NCBI RefSeq assembly: GCF_030065535.1
Contig: NZ_JASJND010000006.1
Coordinates: 62,001-126,000 of the forward strand
Origin: Microbacterium dauci
GTDB lineage: Bacteria > Actinomycetota > Actinomycetes > Actinomycetales > Microbacteriaceae
Reading direction: 5' to 3'
DNA length: 64,000 nt
Positions 7,533 to 16,666 of this stretch are shown here, piece after piece. The translations under genes were made by a program, and so were the position numbers. The notes below the pieces were generated by a model that did not search any database, had not been told where the DNA came from, and saw only the letters and a program-made list of their open reading frames with translations. Numbering within the stretch: position 1 is the stretch's first letter; every line of letters begins with the position of its first letter.

Positions 7533-8240
7533 TCAGTCCCCCGAAATCTGCAGGTTGGAGAGGTCGGCGAGCAGGCGGTCGGTGCGGTCCTCGATGTCGA
7601 TGGCCTGCCCGTCCATCTCGTCGGCGGCGGCCTCGAGCGCCTCGAGGTCGGCCTGGAAGTCGTCGACGTCGCCGATCGCGCCCTCGACGACCGGGGCGTC
7701 CATGAGCGCCATGACGATCGCGGGCACCTGGTCGACGAGCGGCTCGACCGCGAGCGGGAGCACCTGGTTGATGACCTGCTCGAGGGTGGCCTCCATCATC
7801 ATGGAGAAGAGCTTCTTGCGCACGAGCAGCAGCACGGCGGCGCCGCCGGCGCCGAACGGACCGGCCGCGAGCAGCGGGACGAGCTGGACGAGGGTGAGGG
7901 TCACCTCGACGATGACCTTGACCTTCAGCGCCAGCACGATGTTCGCGGCGATGTCGATGCCCTGCGCTGCCGGTCCCAGCACGTCCAGCAGCTGCTGCAT
8001 GTTCTCGGACCGATTGCGGTTCCACCCGTCGATCTGGGCGTTGCCGGCGTTGCCCTGCAGGGCGACCGCGAGCTCGCCGTTGATCCGGGTGTCGGCCGCC
8101 TGGATGATCGTCTCCATGTCGTCGCGGTAGCCGCGCACGAGATCGGCGGCCTTGCGGACCTCGTCCTCGTCGATGTCGGGCCATTCCAGCCCCATCTTGT
8201 CCATGATCCAGATCAGTTCGTTGGGCAACATCATCCCCAC
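7533..8240 (-). CDS. WXG100-like type VII secretion carrier protein (copy B)
   Basis: A 235-residue paralogue of the protein at 6110-6817. Both share the MLPNELxWxM start, the EWPDIDEDEVRK block, the KVKVIxxVT helix and the FQADLxAL block near the C-terminus. The GTG at 8240 was chosen because it gives exactly the same length as the paralogue and has a GGAGGTGG ribosome site; an in-frame ATG further upstream would add unrelated residues and run through the conserved palindrome. It is first gene of the whole cassette and probably partners the putative effector immediately downstream. Confidence 0.82.
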   Translation of the reverse strand: MGMMLPNELIWIMDKMGLEWPDIDEDEVRKAADLVRGYRDDMETIIQAADTRINGELAVALQGNAGNAQIDGWNRNRSENMQQLLDVLGPAAQGIDIAANIVLALKVKVIVEVTLTLVQLVPLLAAGPFGAGGAAVLLLVRKKLFSMMMEATLEQVINQVLPLAVEPLVDQVPAIVMALMDAPVVEGAIGDVDDFQADLEALEAAADEMDGQAIDIEDRTDRLLADLSNLQISGD

Positions 8241-8290
8241 GGCGACCACCTCCGCCGTCGAAGGTATCCAGGGCGCCGCCGGAGCGCGAT

Positions 8291-8304
8291 GGGGAGAACA
8301 CCCC
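8291..8304. promoter_or_regulatory. near-palindrome upstream of WXG100-like gene B
   Basis: GGGGAGAACACCCC, 51 bp before the GTG at 8240, matches the palindrome at 6872-6885 in sequence and distance. Both are followed on the coding strand by CCCCAT. Shared control of the two modules is inferred. Confidence 0.5.
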
Positions 8305-8323
8305 ACCCACCTCCTGCGGCGAT

Positions 8324-9691
8324 TCACCGCCCCGCGATGCGGTCGGCGATCTTCGCGAGGGGAGAGGTCGTGACTGCGCCGCCCGCCTCGTGTGCGTCAG
8401 CGAGTCGGTACGCGCCGTAGATCCCGTTCACGGCGAGCCAGCGCAGCGGTTCGACCTCCCACCGCTTCGCGCGATGTCCGACCCACGGCAGGTGCACCAG
8501 GTCGGTGTCACGGCCCAGGACGAGGTCGGCGAGCGTGCGCCCCGCGAGGTTCGTCGTCGCGACGCCGGTGCCGACGTAGCCGCCCGCCCAACCGAGGCCC
8601 GTCGCGCGGTCGAAGCCGACCGTGGCCGCCCAGTCGCGGGGGACGCCGAGCACCCCCGCCCACGCGTGGTCGATCGGGACATCGGATGCCGCGGGGAAGA
8701 ACTCCCGCAGGAGCGCAGTGAGGGAGCCGACCGTGCGCTCCTGCGTCGTCCCGTCGGTGTCGACCCGCGAGCCGTACCGGTAGGGCACGCCGCGGCCGCC
8801 GAACGCGATCCGGTCGTCGGTGGTGCGCTGGGCGTACATATAGACGTGCGCGAAGTCGCCGAGGGTGGCGGCATCCGTCCATCCGATCTCGTCCCATGCC
8901 GCTGCCGGGAGCGGCGCGGTGACGATCATCGACGAGTTCATCGGCAGCCAGGTGCGGTGCTCGCCGCGCAGATCGGGGGTGAATCCCTCGGTCGCGCGGA
9001 TGACGGCGTCGGCCGAGACGGTGCCGTGCACGGTCTCGGCTCGGCCGGGGGAGATCGCGGTGACCTCGGTGTCTTCGTAGATGCGGACGCCGAGCCGCTC
9101 GACGGCGGCGGCGAGCCCGGTGACCAGCCGCACCGGGTGGATGCGGGCGCAGTGCGGATGCCACAGCCCCGCGACCGCGCCGTCGACCTGCACCGCGCGT
9201 TGGGTACGCGAGGCATCCCACCGCTCGACATCGGTGCCCGGCCATGCCGACTCCGACGCGTACTCCGCGTCGAGCCGGGCGAGTTGGGCCGCGCCGCGCG
9301 CGATGTTCAGTTCGCCGCCCTTGTGGATGCCGGCGTCGATCCCCTCTTCTTCGGCGACGCGGATCACCTCGTCGACCGTCTCGTTCATCGCCCGCTGCTG
9401 GCGGATGCCGCCCTCGCGGCCGTAGCGCTCGCGTCCGCCGGTCACGGAGTTCGTGAGCCACCCGCCGTTGCGCCCCGACGCCCCGAACCCGGCGAACCGG
9501 CGTTCGAGTACGGCGATGCGGAGGTCCGGCTGCGCCTTCGCGAGCGCGTACGCGGTCCAAAGGCCCGTGTAGCCGGCACCGACGATCGTGACGTCGACCT
9601 GCAGGTCTCCGGGCAGTGCGGGCCGCGGCGTCGGCAGCCCGCCGAGGTCGCGCCACCAGAAGGAGACGGCTCCGTTGACGGTCATGCGCAC
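8324..9691 (-). CDS. FAD-dependent amine oxidoreductase (DAO family, PuuB-like)
   Basis: A 455-residue flavoprotein of the D-amino-acid-oxidase superfamily. The Rossmann motif VTIVGAGYTGLW (about residues 33-44) binds the ADP of FAD, and GASGRNGGW follows, as in gamma-glutamylputrescine oxidase-like enzymes. It would oxidise a secondary or primary amine to an aldehyde with release of ammonia or amine. The start is ATG 9691, with 9685 (MTVNGA) as alternative. It is divergent from the PucR gene and shares its promoter region. A second, different member of the family lies at 11738. The substrate is inferred to be a polyamine derivative from the neighbouring Pot importer. Confidence 0.86.
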   Translation of the reverse strand: MRMTVNGAVSFWWRDLGGLPTPRPALPGDLQVDVTIVGAGYTGLWTAYALAKAQPDLRIAVLERRFAGFGASGRNGGWLTNSVTGGRERYGREGGIRQQRAMNETVDEVIRVAEEEGIDAGIHKGGELNIARGAAQLARLDAEYASESAWPGTDVERWDASRTQRAVQVDGAVAGLWHPHCARIHPVRLVTGLAAAVERLGVRIYEDTEVTAISPGRAETVHGTVSADAVIRATEGFTPDLRGEHRTWLPMNSSMIVTAPLPAAAWDEIGWTDAATLGDFAHVYMYAQRTTDDRIAFGGRGVPYRYGSRVDTDGTTQERTVGSLTALLREFFPAASDVPIDHAWAGVLGVPRDWAATVGFDRATGLGWAGGYVGTGVATTNLAGRTLADLVLGRDTDLVHLPWVGHRAKRWEVEPLRWLAVNGIYGAYRLADAHEAGGAVTTSPLAKIADRIAGR

Positions 9692-9706
9692 ATCCTCTCG
9701 TGCTGG

Positions 9707-9728
9707 GTCCGGACAGATCGACCGGAGC
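9707..9728. promoter_or_regulatory. candidate PucR operator
   Basis: The imperfect repeat GTCCGGACAGATCGACCGGAGC, with arms TCCGG/CCGGA around a GATCGA core, lies between the divergent oxidoreductase and PucR genes. A similar palindrome lies upstream of potA (19163-19176). Common regulation is inferred. Confidence 0.42.
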
Positions 9729-9777
9729 GGCTAGGCTGACCGCACGCCCGCTCTCTGATCCCGAACGGTGAGTTCCG

Positions 9778-11388
9778 ATGACCGCAATCGATGACCGGGC
9801 GCCGAGTCGGACGGATCGTCCGGACAGCGGCGTCAGCCTGCCGAGCGTCCGCGAGGTGCTCGCGCTCGACGCGATGCTCGCGGGGCGGCCCGACGTCCTC
9901 GTCGGTGGGGGCGCGCTCGACGCGCGCGTGCGCTGGGTCCACGTGTCGGACAGTGCCGGCGTCGCGCGACTGCTCGACGGAGGCGAGCTGCTGCTGTCGA
10001 CCGGCTCGGCATGGCCCGCCTCCTCGGAAGAGCTGCACGAGTTCGTCGCCGGACTCGCGGATGCCGGCCTCTCGTGCCTCGTGCTCGAGCTCGGCACACA
10101 TCACCACGAGGTGCCGCCCGCCCTCGTCGCCGCGGCGCGTTCGTTCGGACTCGCCCTCGTCGTGCTCCACCGGGAGGTGAAGTTCGTCACCGTCACCGAG
10201 GCCGTGCACCGACGGATCATCGACGACCAGTCGGCGGCGCTGCGGATGCGCGAGGACGTGCGCACCCGCTTCACGGGGCTCGCGCTTCGCGGCGCATCGG
10301 CCGACTACATCGTCGCCCAGGTCGCGCAGACACTCGGCGCACCGGTCGTGCTCGAGAACCTCGCCCACGACGTCGTCGTCGCCGAGGTGCCGCCCGCGCT
10401 CGAGGAGGAGCTCCTCACGCGGTGGGAGGTGCGCTCCCGCCTCGCGCATCGCGATGCGAGCGAGCCGGACTGGCTCATCGTGCCGGTCGAGGCACGCGGC
10501 ATCCGGTGGGGATACCTCGTCGCGCTGCCCGGGCCGCAGCACGCGGCCGGACGCACGAACATCGTCGAGCAGGGGGCGCTCGCGCTCTCGCTCGGTCGAC
10601 TCACCGAGGGCGACAGCGACGAGTGGGGCCGGATCGGTCGGCGCCAGCTGCTCGACCAGCTCGTGCGCGGTCGCTTCACGGGGCACAGCGCCGCGACGGC
10701 GCGCGTCGAGGCGGCGGGCCTTCCCATCGAGGGTGCGCAGCTGCTGGGGGTCGTTGTCACCGGGGTCGCGCCGACGCCGGCCGCGGCCGACGACGCTGCC
10801 GGTCGCGTCGGTGGTCGTGCGCTCGCCGGATCGTCGCCGGTCGACGGCGCGGGGTCGGCGATGCTCCTCTCGCTGCCGGCCCGCACCCGCTTCGACGACG
10901 CCGCGGTCGAGGCGTTCTGCCGCGGGCTCGGCGGCGACCCCGAACGAGTCGTTATCTCCATCGGCTCGAGCGGCACCGGCCTCGAAGCGGGGCTCGCGTC
11001 GCTGCAGGAGGCGATCGACCTCTCGCGCACCGGCGGCGGTCGGACCGGTGACGGCCCGCAGGTGCGCCGCGTCGAGAACCGACCGCTCGCGCGCCTCGTG
11101 ACCGCGCTCCGCGACGACCACCGCGTGATCGACCACGGTGAACGCATGCTCGCCCCGCTCATCGAGTACGACCTCGCCCGCTCCGGCGACCTGCTCGTGG
11201 TGCTCGAGGCGATGCTCGCGCACCCGGGCAACCGCACCGCCGCGGCATCCGCATCGCACCTGTCGCGCTCGGTGTTCTACCAGCGCATCGCGCTCATCCA
11301 AGACCTGCTCGGCACCGACCTCGACGATGGCGAGGTGCAGACCGCGCTCCACCTCGCGCTGCTCGTCCGCAGGGCGACCCTGGGCTGA
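9778..11388 (+). CDS. PucR family transcriptional regulator
   Basis: A 536-residue regulator. The N-terminal purine-catabolism-regulator-like domain (about residues 22-150) is recognisable from LPSVREVLAL and GGELLLSTGSAWP. The C-terminal PucR helix-turn-helix begins near LEAMLAHPGNRTAAASASHLSRSVFYQRI. PucR proteins usually activate or repress neighbouring nitrogen-compound catabolism genes. It is divergent from the FAD oxidoreductase and convergent (8 bp) with the cupin that ends the polyamine operon, so control of both is likely. It is probably expressed from a TAGGCT -10 around 9732. Confidence 0.92.
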   Translation: MTAIDDRAPSRTDRPDSGVSLPSVREVLALDAMLAGRPDVLVGGGALDARVRWVHVSDSAGVARLLDGGELLLSTGSAWPASSEELHEFVAGLADAGLSCLVLELGTHHHEVPPALVAAARSFGLALVVLHREVKFVTVTEAVHRRIIDDQSAALRMREDVRTRFTGLALRGASADYIVAQVAQTLGAPVVLENLAHDVVVAEVPPALEEELLTRWEVRSRLAHRDASEPDWLIVPVEARGIRWGYLVALPGPQHAAGRTNIVEQGALALSLGRLTEGDSDEWGRIGRRQLLDQLVRGRFTGHSAATARVEAAGLPIEGAQLLGVVVTGVAPTPAAADDAAGRVGGRALAGSSPVDGAGSAMLLSLPARTRFDDAAVEAFCRGLGGDPERVVISIGSSGTGLEAGLASLQEAIDLSRTGGGRTGDGPQVRRVENRPLARLVTALRDDHRVIDHGERMLAPLIEYDLARSGDLLVVLEAMLAHPGNRTAAASASHLSRSVFYQRIALIQDLLGTDLDDGEVQTALHLALLVRRATLG

Positions 11389-11396
11389 TCGGGCGT

Positions 11397-11741
11397 TCAC
11401 CCGCCGCCGCTGACGTACACCTTGCGCAGCGTCTCGGTCACCGTCCACACGGTCGCGGTGCCGGCCGCGAGGCGGCCCACCGACCCCGGGCCGAGGTCGA
11501 GGGGCGCTGCGTCGACGTCGGGGAACGTCACCGTCGCGCGGCCGGCGAGCACGACGAACAGCTCGTCCTCCTCGACGTCGGTCGAGACGCCGGGTGTGTG
11601 CACCCACACGCCGACCGTGTCGGTCAGGGCGGTCCAGCCCGACTCGGGCGCACCGTGCAGCACCTGCGCCGCCGGCACCGGTTCGAGCGGGACCTCGAGG
11701 GTGGCGGCATCCGTCATCGCGTTCGGCGCGAGACCGGTCAC
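11397..11741 (-). CDS. cupin domain protein
   Basis: A 114-residue small beta-barrel protein. The cupin motifs are visible: GVWVHTPGVSTDVEEDELFVVLAG (motif 1, with Glu and Val around the metal site) and LDLGPGSVGRLAAGT (motif 2). The metal-binding histidines are poorly conserved. The GTG at 11741 overlaps the stop of the preceding oxidoreductase gene (GTGA); ATG 11717 would shorten it by eight residues and has no ribosome site. It is the last gene of the operon running from potA. Its role in the pathway is unknown. Confidence 0.8.
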   Translation of the reverse strand: MTGLAPNAMTDAATLEVPLEPVPAAQVLHGAPESGWTALTDTVGVWVHTPGVSTDVEEDELFVVLAGRATVTFPDVDAAPLDLGPGSVGRLAAGTATVWTVTETLRKVYVSGGG

Positions 11742-13177
11742 GAGTCGAACCCCAGCCCGAGCGCGTCGAGCGTCTTCAGCAGCACATTGCGCCGTCCGCC
11801 GCGGTGGTCGGCCCGGTCGAGCGACCACCGTGTCGCCTCGATGCCCACCGCGGCCAGCGGCTCGGGCGGGAACGGCAGCGGGCGCTTCCGCACCATCTCG
11901 AGCTCCGTCCGCTCGGTCGCCTCGCCCGCGAGCAGGTCGAGCATGACGTCGCCCGCGAATCGGGTCGAGCCGACGCCCAAGCCGGTGAAGCCGGCGGCGT
12001 ACGCCACCCGGCCCTTCCGAGCCGTACCGAAGAACGCGGTGAACTGCGTCGACGTGTCGATCGCGCCCGCCCACCGGTGGCTGAATCGCAGCCCCTCGAG
12101 CTGCGGGAACGTCGTGAAGAAGTGGCTCGCGAGTCGTCGCCACGACTCGTGCCGGTCCTCGTACGCCGGGTCGACCTTGCGCCCGTAGTGGTACACGGCG
12201 TCGTAGCCGCCGAACAGGATGCGCCCGTCGCGGGTCGGCCGGTAGTAGTGGAACTGGTTCGCCATGTCGCCGATGCCCTGGCGGTTCGCCCAGCCGATCG
12301 ACGCCCACTGCTCGGCGGTGAGCGGCTCGGTCATCAACACGTAGTCGTACACCGGCACCGTCATGAGGCGGTTGCGGGTGAGCAGCGACGGGAACACGTT
12401 CGTCGCGAGGGCGGCATGATCGGCGTCGACGCGGCCGTGCTCGGTCACGACCGAGACGCCGCCGGATCCCGGTGTCTCGACGCGCTGCACGCGTGAGCGT
12501 TCGAAGATCTCCACGCCGCGTTCCTCGCACGCGCGTGCGAGTTCGGCGGCGAGCAGCGCCGGGTGCACGAGCGCACACGTGTCCTGCTCCCAGACCGCGC
12601 CGAGGTAGGTGGGGGAGTCGACCTCGCGCCGCACGGCCGCCTCGTCGAGGAGGACGACGCCGGACTCGCCCTCGGCCGCCCACTCCTCGAGCCAGGCGAG
12701 CTGGTGCTCCTCGATCGCGGGGGCCAACTGCCCGGTGCGCTCGAATTGCACGTCGATGCCGTACTCGGCCTCGGCGGCACCGATGGCGTCGAGGTTCTCG
12801 CGGCCGAGTCGCTCGAGCGTCGGCATCTCGTCGGGCCAGCGCGCGTGACCGTTCTCGGCGCCGTGCGTGAGACTCGCTTCGCAGAACCCCCCGTTGCGAC
12901 CGGATGCCGCCCACCCGACCCGGTTCGCCTCGACGACGACGACGCGGCGGCCAGGATCGCGGGTGACCGCGAGTAGCGCCGTCCACAGGCCGGTGTAGCC
13001 GCCGCCCACGACGACGAGGTCGGCCCGGGTCGTGCCGTGCAGCGGCGGTCGGTCTGGGGTCAGCGCGCGAGGGACGTCCTCGGTCCAGAAGACCGCGTGG
13101 CGGCTGTCTCCCAGGCTGTGGTCGACGACGGATGCCGCGGGGGCGTGCCGCTCGAAGACGGTGGAATTCCGGCTCAT
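11738..13177 (-). CDS. FAD-dependent oxidoreductase (DAO family)
   Basis: A 479-residue flavoprotein with Rossmann motif LVVVGGGYTGLW (about residues 54-65) and the GWAASGRNGGF segment, related to but clearly different from the enzyme at 8324. The ATG at 13177 was chosen because GGGGAGGA lies 5-12 nt upstream; earlier in-frame ATGs fall within the upstream amidohydrolase gene. It lies in one operon with the polyamine importer, an amidohydrolase and a cupin, so it probably oxidises the imported amine or a derivative. Confidence 0.86.
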   Translation of the reverse strand: MSRNSTVFERHAPAASVVDHSLGDSRHAVFWTEDVPRALTPDRPPLHGTTRADLVVVGGGYTGLWTALLAVTRDPGRRVVVVEANRVGWAASGRNGGFCEASLTHGAENGHARWPDEMPTLERLGRENLDAIGAAEAEYGIDVQFERTGQLAPAIEEHQLAWLEEWAAEGESGVVLLDEAAVRREVDSPTYLGAVWEQDTCALVHPALLAAELARACEERGVEIFERSRVQRVETPGSGGVSVVTEHGRVDADHAALATNVFPSLLTRNRLMTVPVYDYVLMTEPLTAEQWASIGWANRQGIGDMANQFHYYRPTRDGRILFGGYDAVYHYGRKVDPAYEDRHESWRRLASHFFTTFPQLEGLRFSHRWAGAIDTSTQFTAFFGTARKGRVAYAAGFTGLGVGSTRFAGDVMLDLLAGEATERTELEMVRKRPLPFPPEPLAAVGIEATRWSLDRADHRGGRRNVLLKTLDALGLGFDS

Positions 13178-13190
13178 GCGTCCTCCCCGC

Positions 13191-14855
13191 TCACGCATCA
13201 TCCGCTGCGAACACGCGGGCACCGTCGACGAACGTCTGCAGCACGCGGGTGGCGCCGATCTGGTCGGCGGGGCCTGCGAACGGGTCTCGGTCGAGGAGTG
13301 CGAAGTCGGCTGACTTGCCGACTTCGATCGTTCCGGTCGTCGCGTCGAGGTGGTTCACCCAGGCCGACCCCGCCGTGTAGGCCGTGAGCGATGACGCCAG
13401 GTCGATCGCCTGTTCGGGGAGGAACGGGTCGTAGTCGCCCTCTTCGTACCCGGGTGCCGCCGTCCGGTTCACCGCGGTGTGGATCGCGGCGAGCGGGTTG
13501 GGCGACGAGACCGACCAGTCGCTGCCCGCGGCCAGCACGGCGCCCGACCGGAGCAGATCGCCGAACGGGTACTGCCAGGCCGACCGCGGCTCGCCGAGGA
13601 ACGGGAGCGTGAGATCGATCATCTGCGGCTCGAACGTCGCCCACAGTGGCTGCATGTTGACGGCGACGCCGAGCGAGCGGAACCGGTGGATGTCGTCGGG
13701 GTGGACGACCTGCAGGTGCGCGATGTGGTGCCGACCGTCGCCACGACCGTTGCGTGCGAGTGCGTGCTCGACGGCGTCGAGGCACTGGCGCACGGCGCGG
13801 TCGCCGATCGCGTGGAAGTGCACCTGGAACCCGAGCGCGTCGAGTTGCGGCACCGCCTCGTTCAAGATGGTCGGATCGACGAACGAGATGCCCGAGTTGT
13901 CGGTGAAGTGCGCGTGTCCGTGGCCGTGGCCGTCCAGGTACGGCTCGAGCATCGCGGCGGTGAAGTTCTCGGCGACGCCGTCTTGCATCACCTTGATGCT
14001 CGTGGCCTGGAACCGGCCGAAACTCAGGCGTTCGCGACGCTCGACGAGAGAGGGGATCTGCTCGAGACCGGCGGTGCGGTCCCACCAGAGCGCGCCGACG
14101 ACCTTCGCAGTCAGGGTGCCGTCCATCGCCGCCGAGCGGTACGCCGGGGCCGGGTCGCCGGCATCGCCGTAGGGGCCGACGATCGCGTCCTGCCACGCGG
14201 TGATGCCGAACGAGTGCAGGTACCGCTGGCCGACGAGCAGCGCCTCGACCATCCGCTCCGGTGGTTCCTCGGGCAGCAGCCGGTTGACGAGCGTCATCGC
14301 GCCCTCGTGCAGCGTGCCGGTCGGTGCGCCCGCGGCATCCCGTTCGATCCGACCGTCGGCGGGGTCGGGTGTGTGCGCGTCGATGCCGGCGCGCCGCAGC
14401 GCCGCCGAGTTCACCCAGGCGCCGTGGCCGTCGCGGTTGGGGAAGAACGCCGGCCGGTCGCCGGTCACCGCGTCGAGGGCGACGGCGGTGGGCGTGCCGC
14501 CCGGGAACGCCGACATCTGCCACCCGCCGCCGAGGATCCAGTCGTCGCCCGGATGCGCCGCGGCGTACGCGCCGATCGCGTCGAGGTACTCGGCCGACGT
14601 CGACAGCTCGGCGAGGTCGCAGCGCAGCATGTCGAGCCCGCCCCAGACCGGGTGCACGTGCGCGTCCTGGAAACCCGGCACGAGCATGCGGCCGGCGAGG
14701 TCGACGACCTCGGTACGCGGGCCGATCAGGTCGCTCAGATCGTGACCGACCGCCACGATCCGACCGCCCGAGACGGCGACGGCGCTCGCACGCGAACGCA
14801 CCGTGTCGGCCGTGAACACCGCGCCGCCGGTGAAGACGAGGTCAGCGGATGCCAC
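13191..14855 (-). CDS. YtcJ-like metal-dependent amidohydrolase
   Basis: A 554-residue TIM-barrel hydrolase of the amidohydrolase superfamily (amidohydrolase 3 / YtcJ-like). The N-terminal metal motif is GFQDAHVHP (HxH near residues 67-69), followed by FHAIGDRAVRQ and later HIAHLQVVHPDD, with an AAGSDWSVSSPNP motif near the C-terminus containing the conserved Asp. Members hydrolyse amides, esters or ureas; substrates are seldom known. It lies 3 nt after potC and 13 nt before the FAD oxidoreductase gene, so it is co-transcribed with polyamine uptake. Confidence 0.88.
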   Translation of the reverse strand: MASADLVFTGGAVFTADTVRSRASAVAVSGGRIVAVGHDLSDLIGPRTEVVDLAGRMLVPGFQDAHVHPVWGGLDMLRCDLAELSTSAEYLDAIGAYAAAHPGDDWILGGGWQMSAFPGGTPTAVALDAVTGDRPAFFPNRDGHGAWVNSAALRRAGIDAHTPDPADGRIERDAAGAPTGTLHEGAMTLVNRLLPEEPPERMVEALLVGQRYLHSFGITAWQDAIVGPYGDAGDPAPAYRSAAMDGTLTAKVVGALWWDRTAGLEQIPSLVERRERLSFGRFQATSIKVMQDGVAENFTAAMLEPYLDGHGHGHAHFTDNSGISFVDPTILNEAVPQLDALGFQVHFHAIGDRAVRQCLDAVEHALARNGRGDGRHHIAHLQVVHPDDIHRFRSLGVAVNMQPLWATFEPQMIDLTLPFLGEPRSAWQYPFGDLLRSGAVLAAGSDWSVSSPNPLAAIHTAVNRTAAPGYEEGDYDPFLPEQAIDLASSLTAYTAGSAWVNHLDATTGTIEVGKSADFALLDRDPFAGPADQIGATRVLQTFVDGARVFAADDA

Positions 14856-14858
14856 GAC

Positions 14859-15770
14859 TCACCCTCCCGCCATGGTGCGGGCGATGTCGGTCGCGGAGTC
14901 ACCTGCCCTGCGGAGCACGAGGGCGACCACTGCGAGGGCGACGAGCGTGAGCAGCAGCATCACGGTCGAGACCGCGGCGATCTCGGGCCGCAGTCCAGAG
15001 CGCACCGCGCTCAGGACGTATACCGGCCACGGCGTCGAACCCGAGACCTGCACGAACGCGGCGATGACGGTGTTGTCGAGACCGAGCGTGAACGCGAGGA
15101 GGAACCCTGCGAGCACGGCGGGCATCGCGAGCGGGAGCGTCACCCGGCGGAACGTCGAGAACGTCGATGCGTAGAGGTCGTACGAGGCCTCTTCGAGATT
15201 CGCGTCCTGCCCAACGAGGCGCGCCCGCACGAGATACGACACGACGGCCGTCGAGAACAGGGACGCACCGATCGAGAGGCGCACGATGCCGTCGTTGAAC
15301 ACCGGCATCCCGGCATCCTGTCCCAACATCACGAACCAGGGGAGCAGCGCGACGGCGTCGACGATCTCGGGCGTGACCGACACGAACAGCAGGAGCCCGA
15401 GGAACCACCACACCCACTTGCCCGGGTAGCGGGCCATTGCGATGCCGGCGAGGGTGCCGAGCGCCGTCGCGATGACGGCCGAGAAGGCGGCGGTCACGAT
15501 CGAGACGCGCACCGCGTTCTGGACGGCGGGCTTCTCGAGGATGGTGGCGAACGCGTCGAACCCGAACCCGCTCCACGACACCAGCAGGCGACCCGTGTTG
15601 AACGAGTAGACGATGATCACGATGATCGGCGCGAACAGGAACAGCAGCACGAGGATGCCCCACACCTGCAGTGCGATGTCGCTCCACGACCGGTACTTCC
15701 GGCGGTCGCTGCCGGCGAGCGTGCCGTCGCTGCGGCGGAGGATCGACTCGGTCTTCGTCGTGACGCTCAT
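14859..15770 (-). CDS. potC: polyamine ABC transporter permease (PotC type)
   Basis: A 303-residue integral membrane protein with about six helices, beginning at LVLLFLFAPIIVIIVYSF (about residues 40-57) after a cytoplasmic N-terminus. The EAA loop is recognisable in EEASYDLYASTFSTFRRVTLPLAMPAV. It forms the translocation channel with PotB. Its ATG overlaps the potB stop (ATGA). The family covers spermidine/putrescine permeases; the exact polyamine is not determined. Confidence 0.9.
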   Translation of the reverse strand: MSVTTKTESILRRSDGTLAGSDRRKYRSWSDIALQVWGILVLLFLFAPIIVIIVYSFNTGRLLVSWSGFGFDAFATILEKPAVQNAVRVSIVTAAFSAVIATALGTLAGIAMARYPGKWVWWFLGLLLFVSVTPEIVDAVALLPWFVMLGQDAGMPVFNDGIVRLSIGASLFSTAVVSYLVRARLVGQDANLEEASYDLYASTFSTFRRVTLPLAMPAVLAGFLLAFTLGLDNTVIAAFVQVSGSTPWPVYVLSAVRSGLRPEIAAVSTVMLLLTLVALAVVALVLRRAGDSATDIARTMAGG

Positions 15771-16666
15771 GCCGCCAGCTCCAGCCGGTTACGCGCGCGG
15801 AAGGGGAGCAGCACGAGCCAGATGAGCAGTGCCGCGACCCCGATGCTGAGCGCGATGACGAGCATGAGGACGACGGCCATCGCCGACCCGAGTGCCCAGT
15901 TCTGGGCGGTCTGGAACTGGCTCGCGACGAGCTGGCCGACCATGTTCCCCTGTGCTCCGCCGAGGACGGTCGCCGTGATGTAGTCGCCCATCAGCGGGAT
16001 GTACACGAGCAGCACGCCAGCGACGATGCCCGGCCGCGACAGCGGCAGCGTGACCCGGAGGAACGTCGCGATCTTGCCGGCGCCGAGGTCTTTCGACGCT
16101 TCGCGCACGATCGGGCCGACGCGGTCGAACGCGACGAACAGCGGCAGGATCATGAGCGGCAGGTAGTTGTAGACGACGCCGAGCAGCACCGCACCGCGCG
16201 TGTAGAGCAGATCCAGCGGACCGTCGAGCAGCCCGAGCGTCTGCAGCAGGTTGGACAGCCACCCCTCCGGCGCGATGATCACCTGCCACCCGATCGTGCG
16301 GACGAGGAAGTTCGTCCAGAACGGGATGAGGATGAGGGCGAGGAGGATGCCGCGGCGCTGCGGCCGCACTTTGAACGCCATCCAGTAGGCCACCGGCGCA
16401 CCGACCGCGAAGCACAGCACGGTGCCGAGGACGCCGACCCAGAGCGTGTTCTGGAAGGTCGTGAAGAAGGTCGGCGAGAGCGCCTCGACGTACCGGTCGA
16501 ACGACAGCACATCGTTGGCGTGCGTACCGAAGATGCCGGGTTTATAGCCGAAACTGAACCAGACGACCAGCAGCACCGGCGCGACGAAGAAGACCGCCAG
16601 CCACGCCCACGCGGGCAGGGCCAGGAGGCCCCCCAGTTGCGGCCGGCGGCGGGAAGTCTTACGCAC
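15767..16666 (-). CDS. potB: polyamine ABC transporter permease (PotB type)
   Basis: A 299-residue membrane permease with six predicted helices (first near residues 13-33: LLALPAWAWLAVFFVAPVLL) and an EAA loop, EASKDLGAGKIATFLRVTLPLSRPG. The GTG start at 16666 lies inside the end of potD (8-base overlap), which couples their translation. It pairs with PotC in the importer. Confidence 0.9.
   Translation of the reverse strand: MRKTSRRRPQLGGLLALPAWAWLAVFFVAPVLLVVWFSFGYKPGIFGTHANDVLSFDRYVEALSPTFFTTFQNTLWVGVLGTVLCFAVGAPVAYWMAFKVRPQRRGILLALILIPFWTNFLVRTIGWQVIIAPEGWLSNLLQTLGLLDGPLDLLYTRGAVLLGVVYNYLPLMILPLFVAFDRVGPIVREASKDLGAGKIATFLRVTLPLSRPGIVAGVLLVYIPLMGDYITATVLGGAQGNMVGQLVASQFQTAQNWALGSAMAVVLMLVIALSIGVAALLIWLVLLPFRARNRLELAA

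Noticed and set aside
13479..15983. An 834-residue plus-strand frame opposite the amidohydrolase and potC
   Set aside because: Composition is that of a shadow frame, and the minus strand genes have conserved metal and permease motifs.
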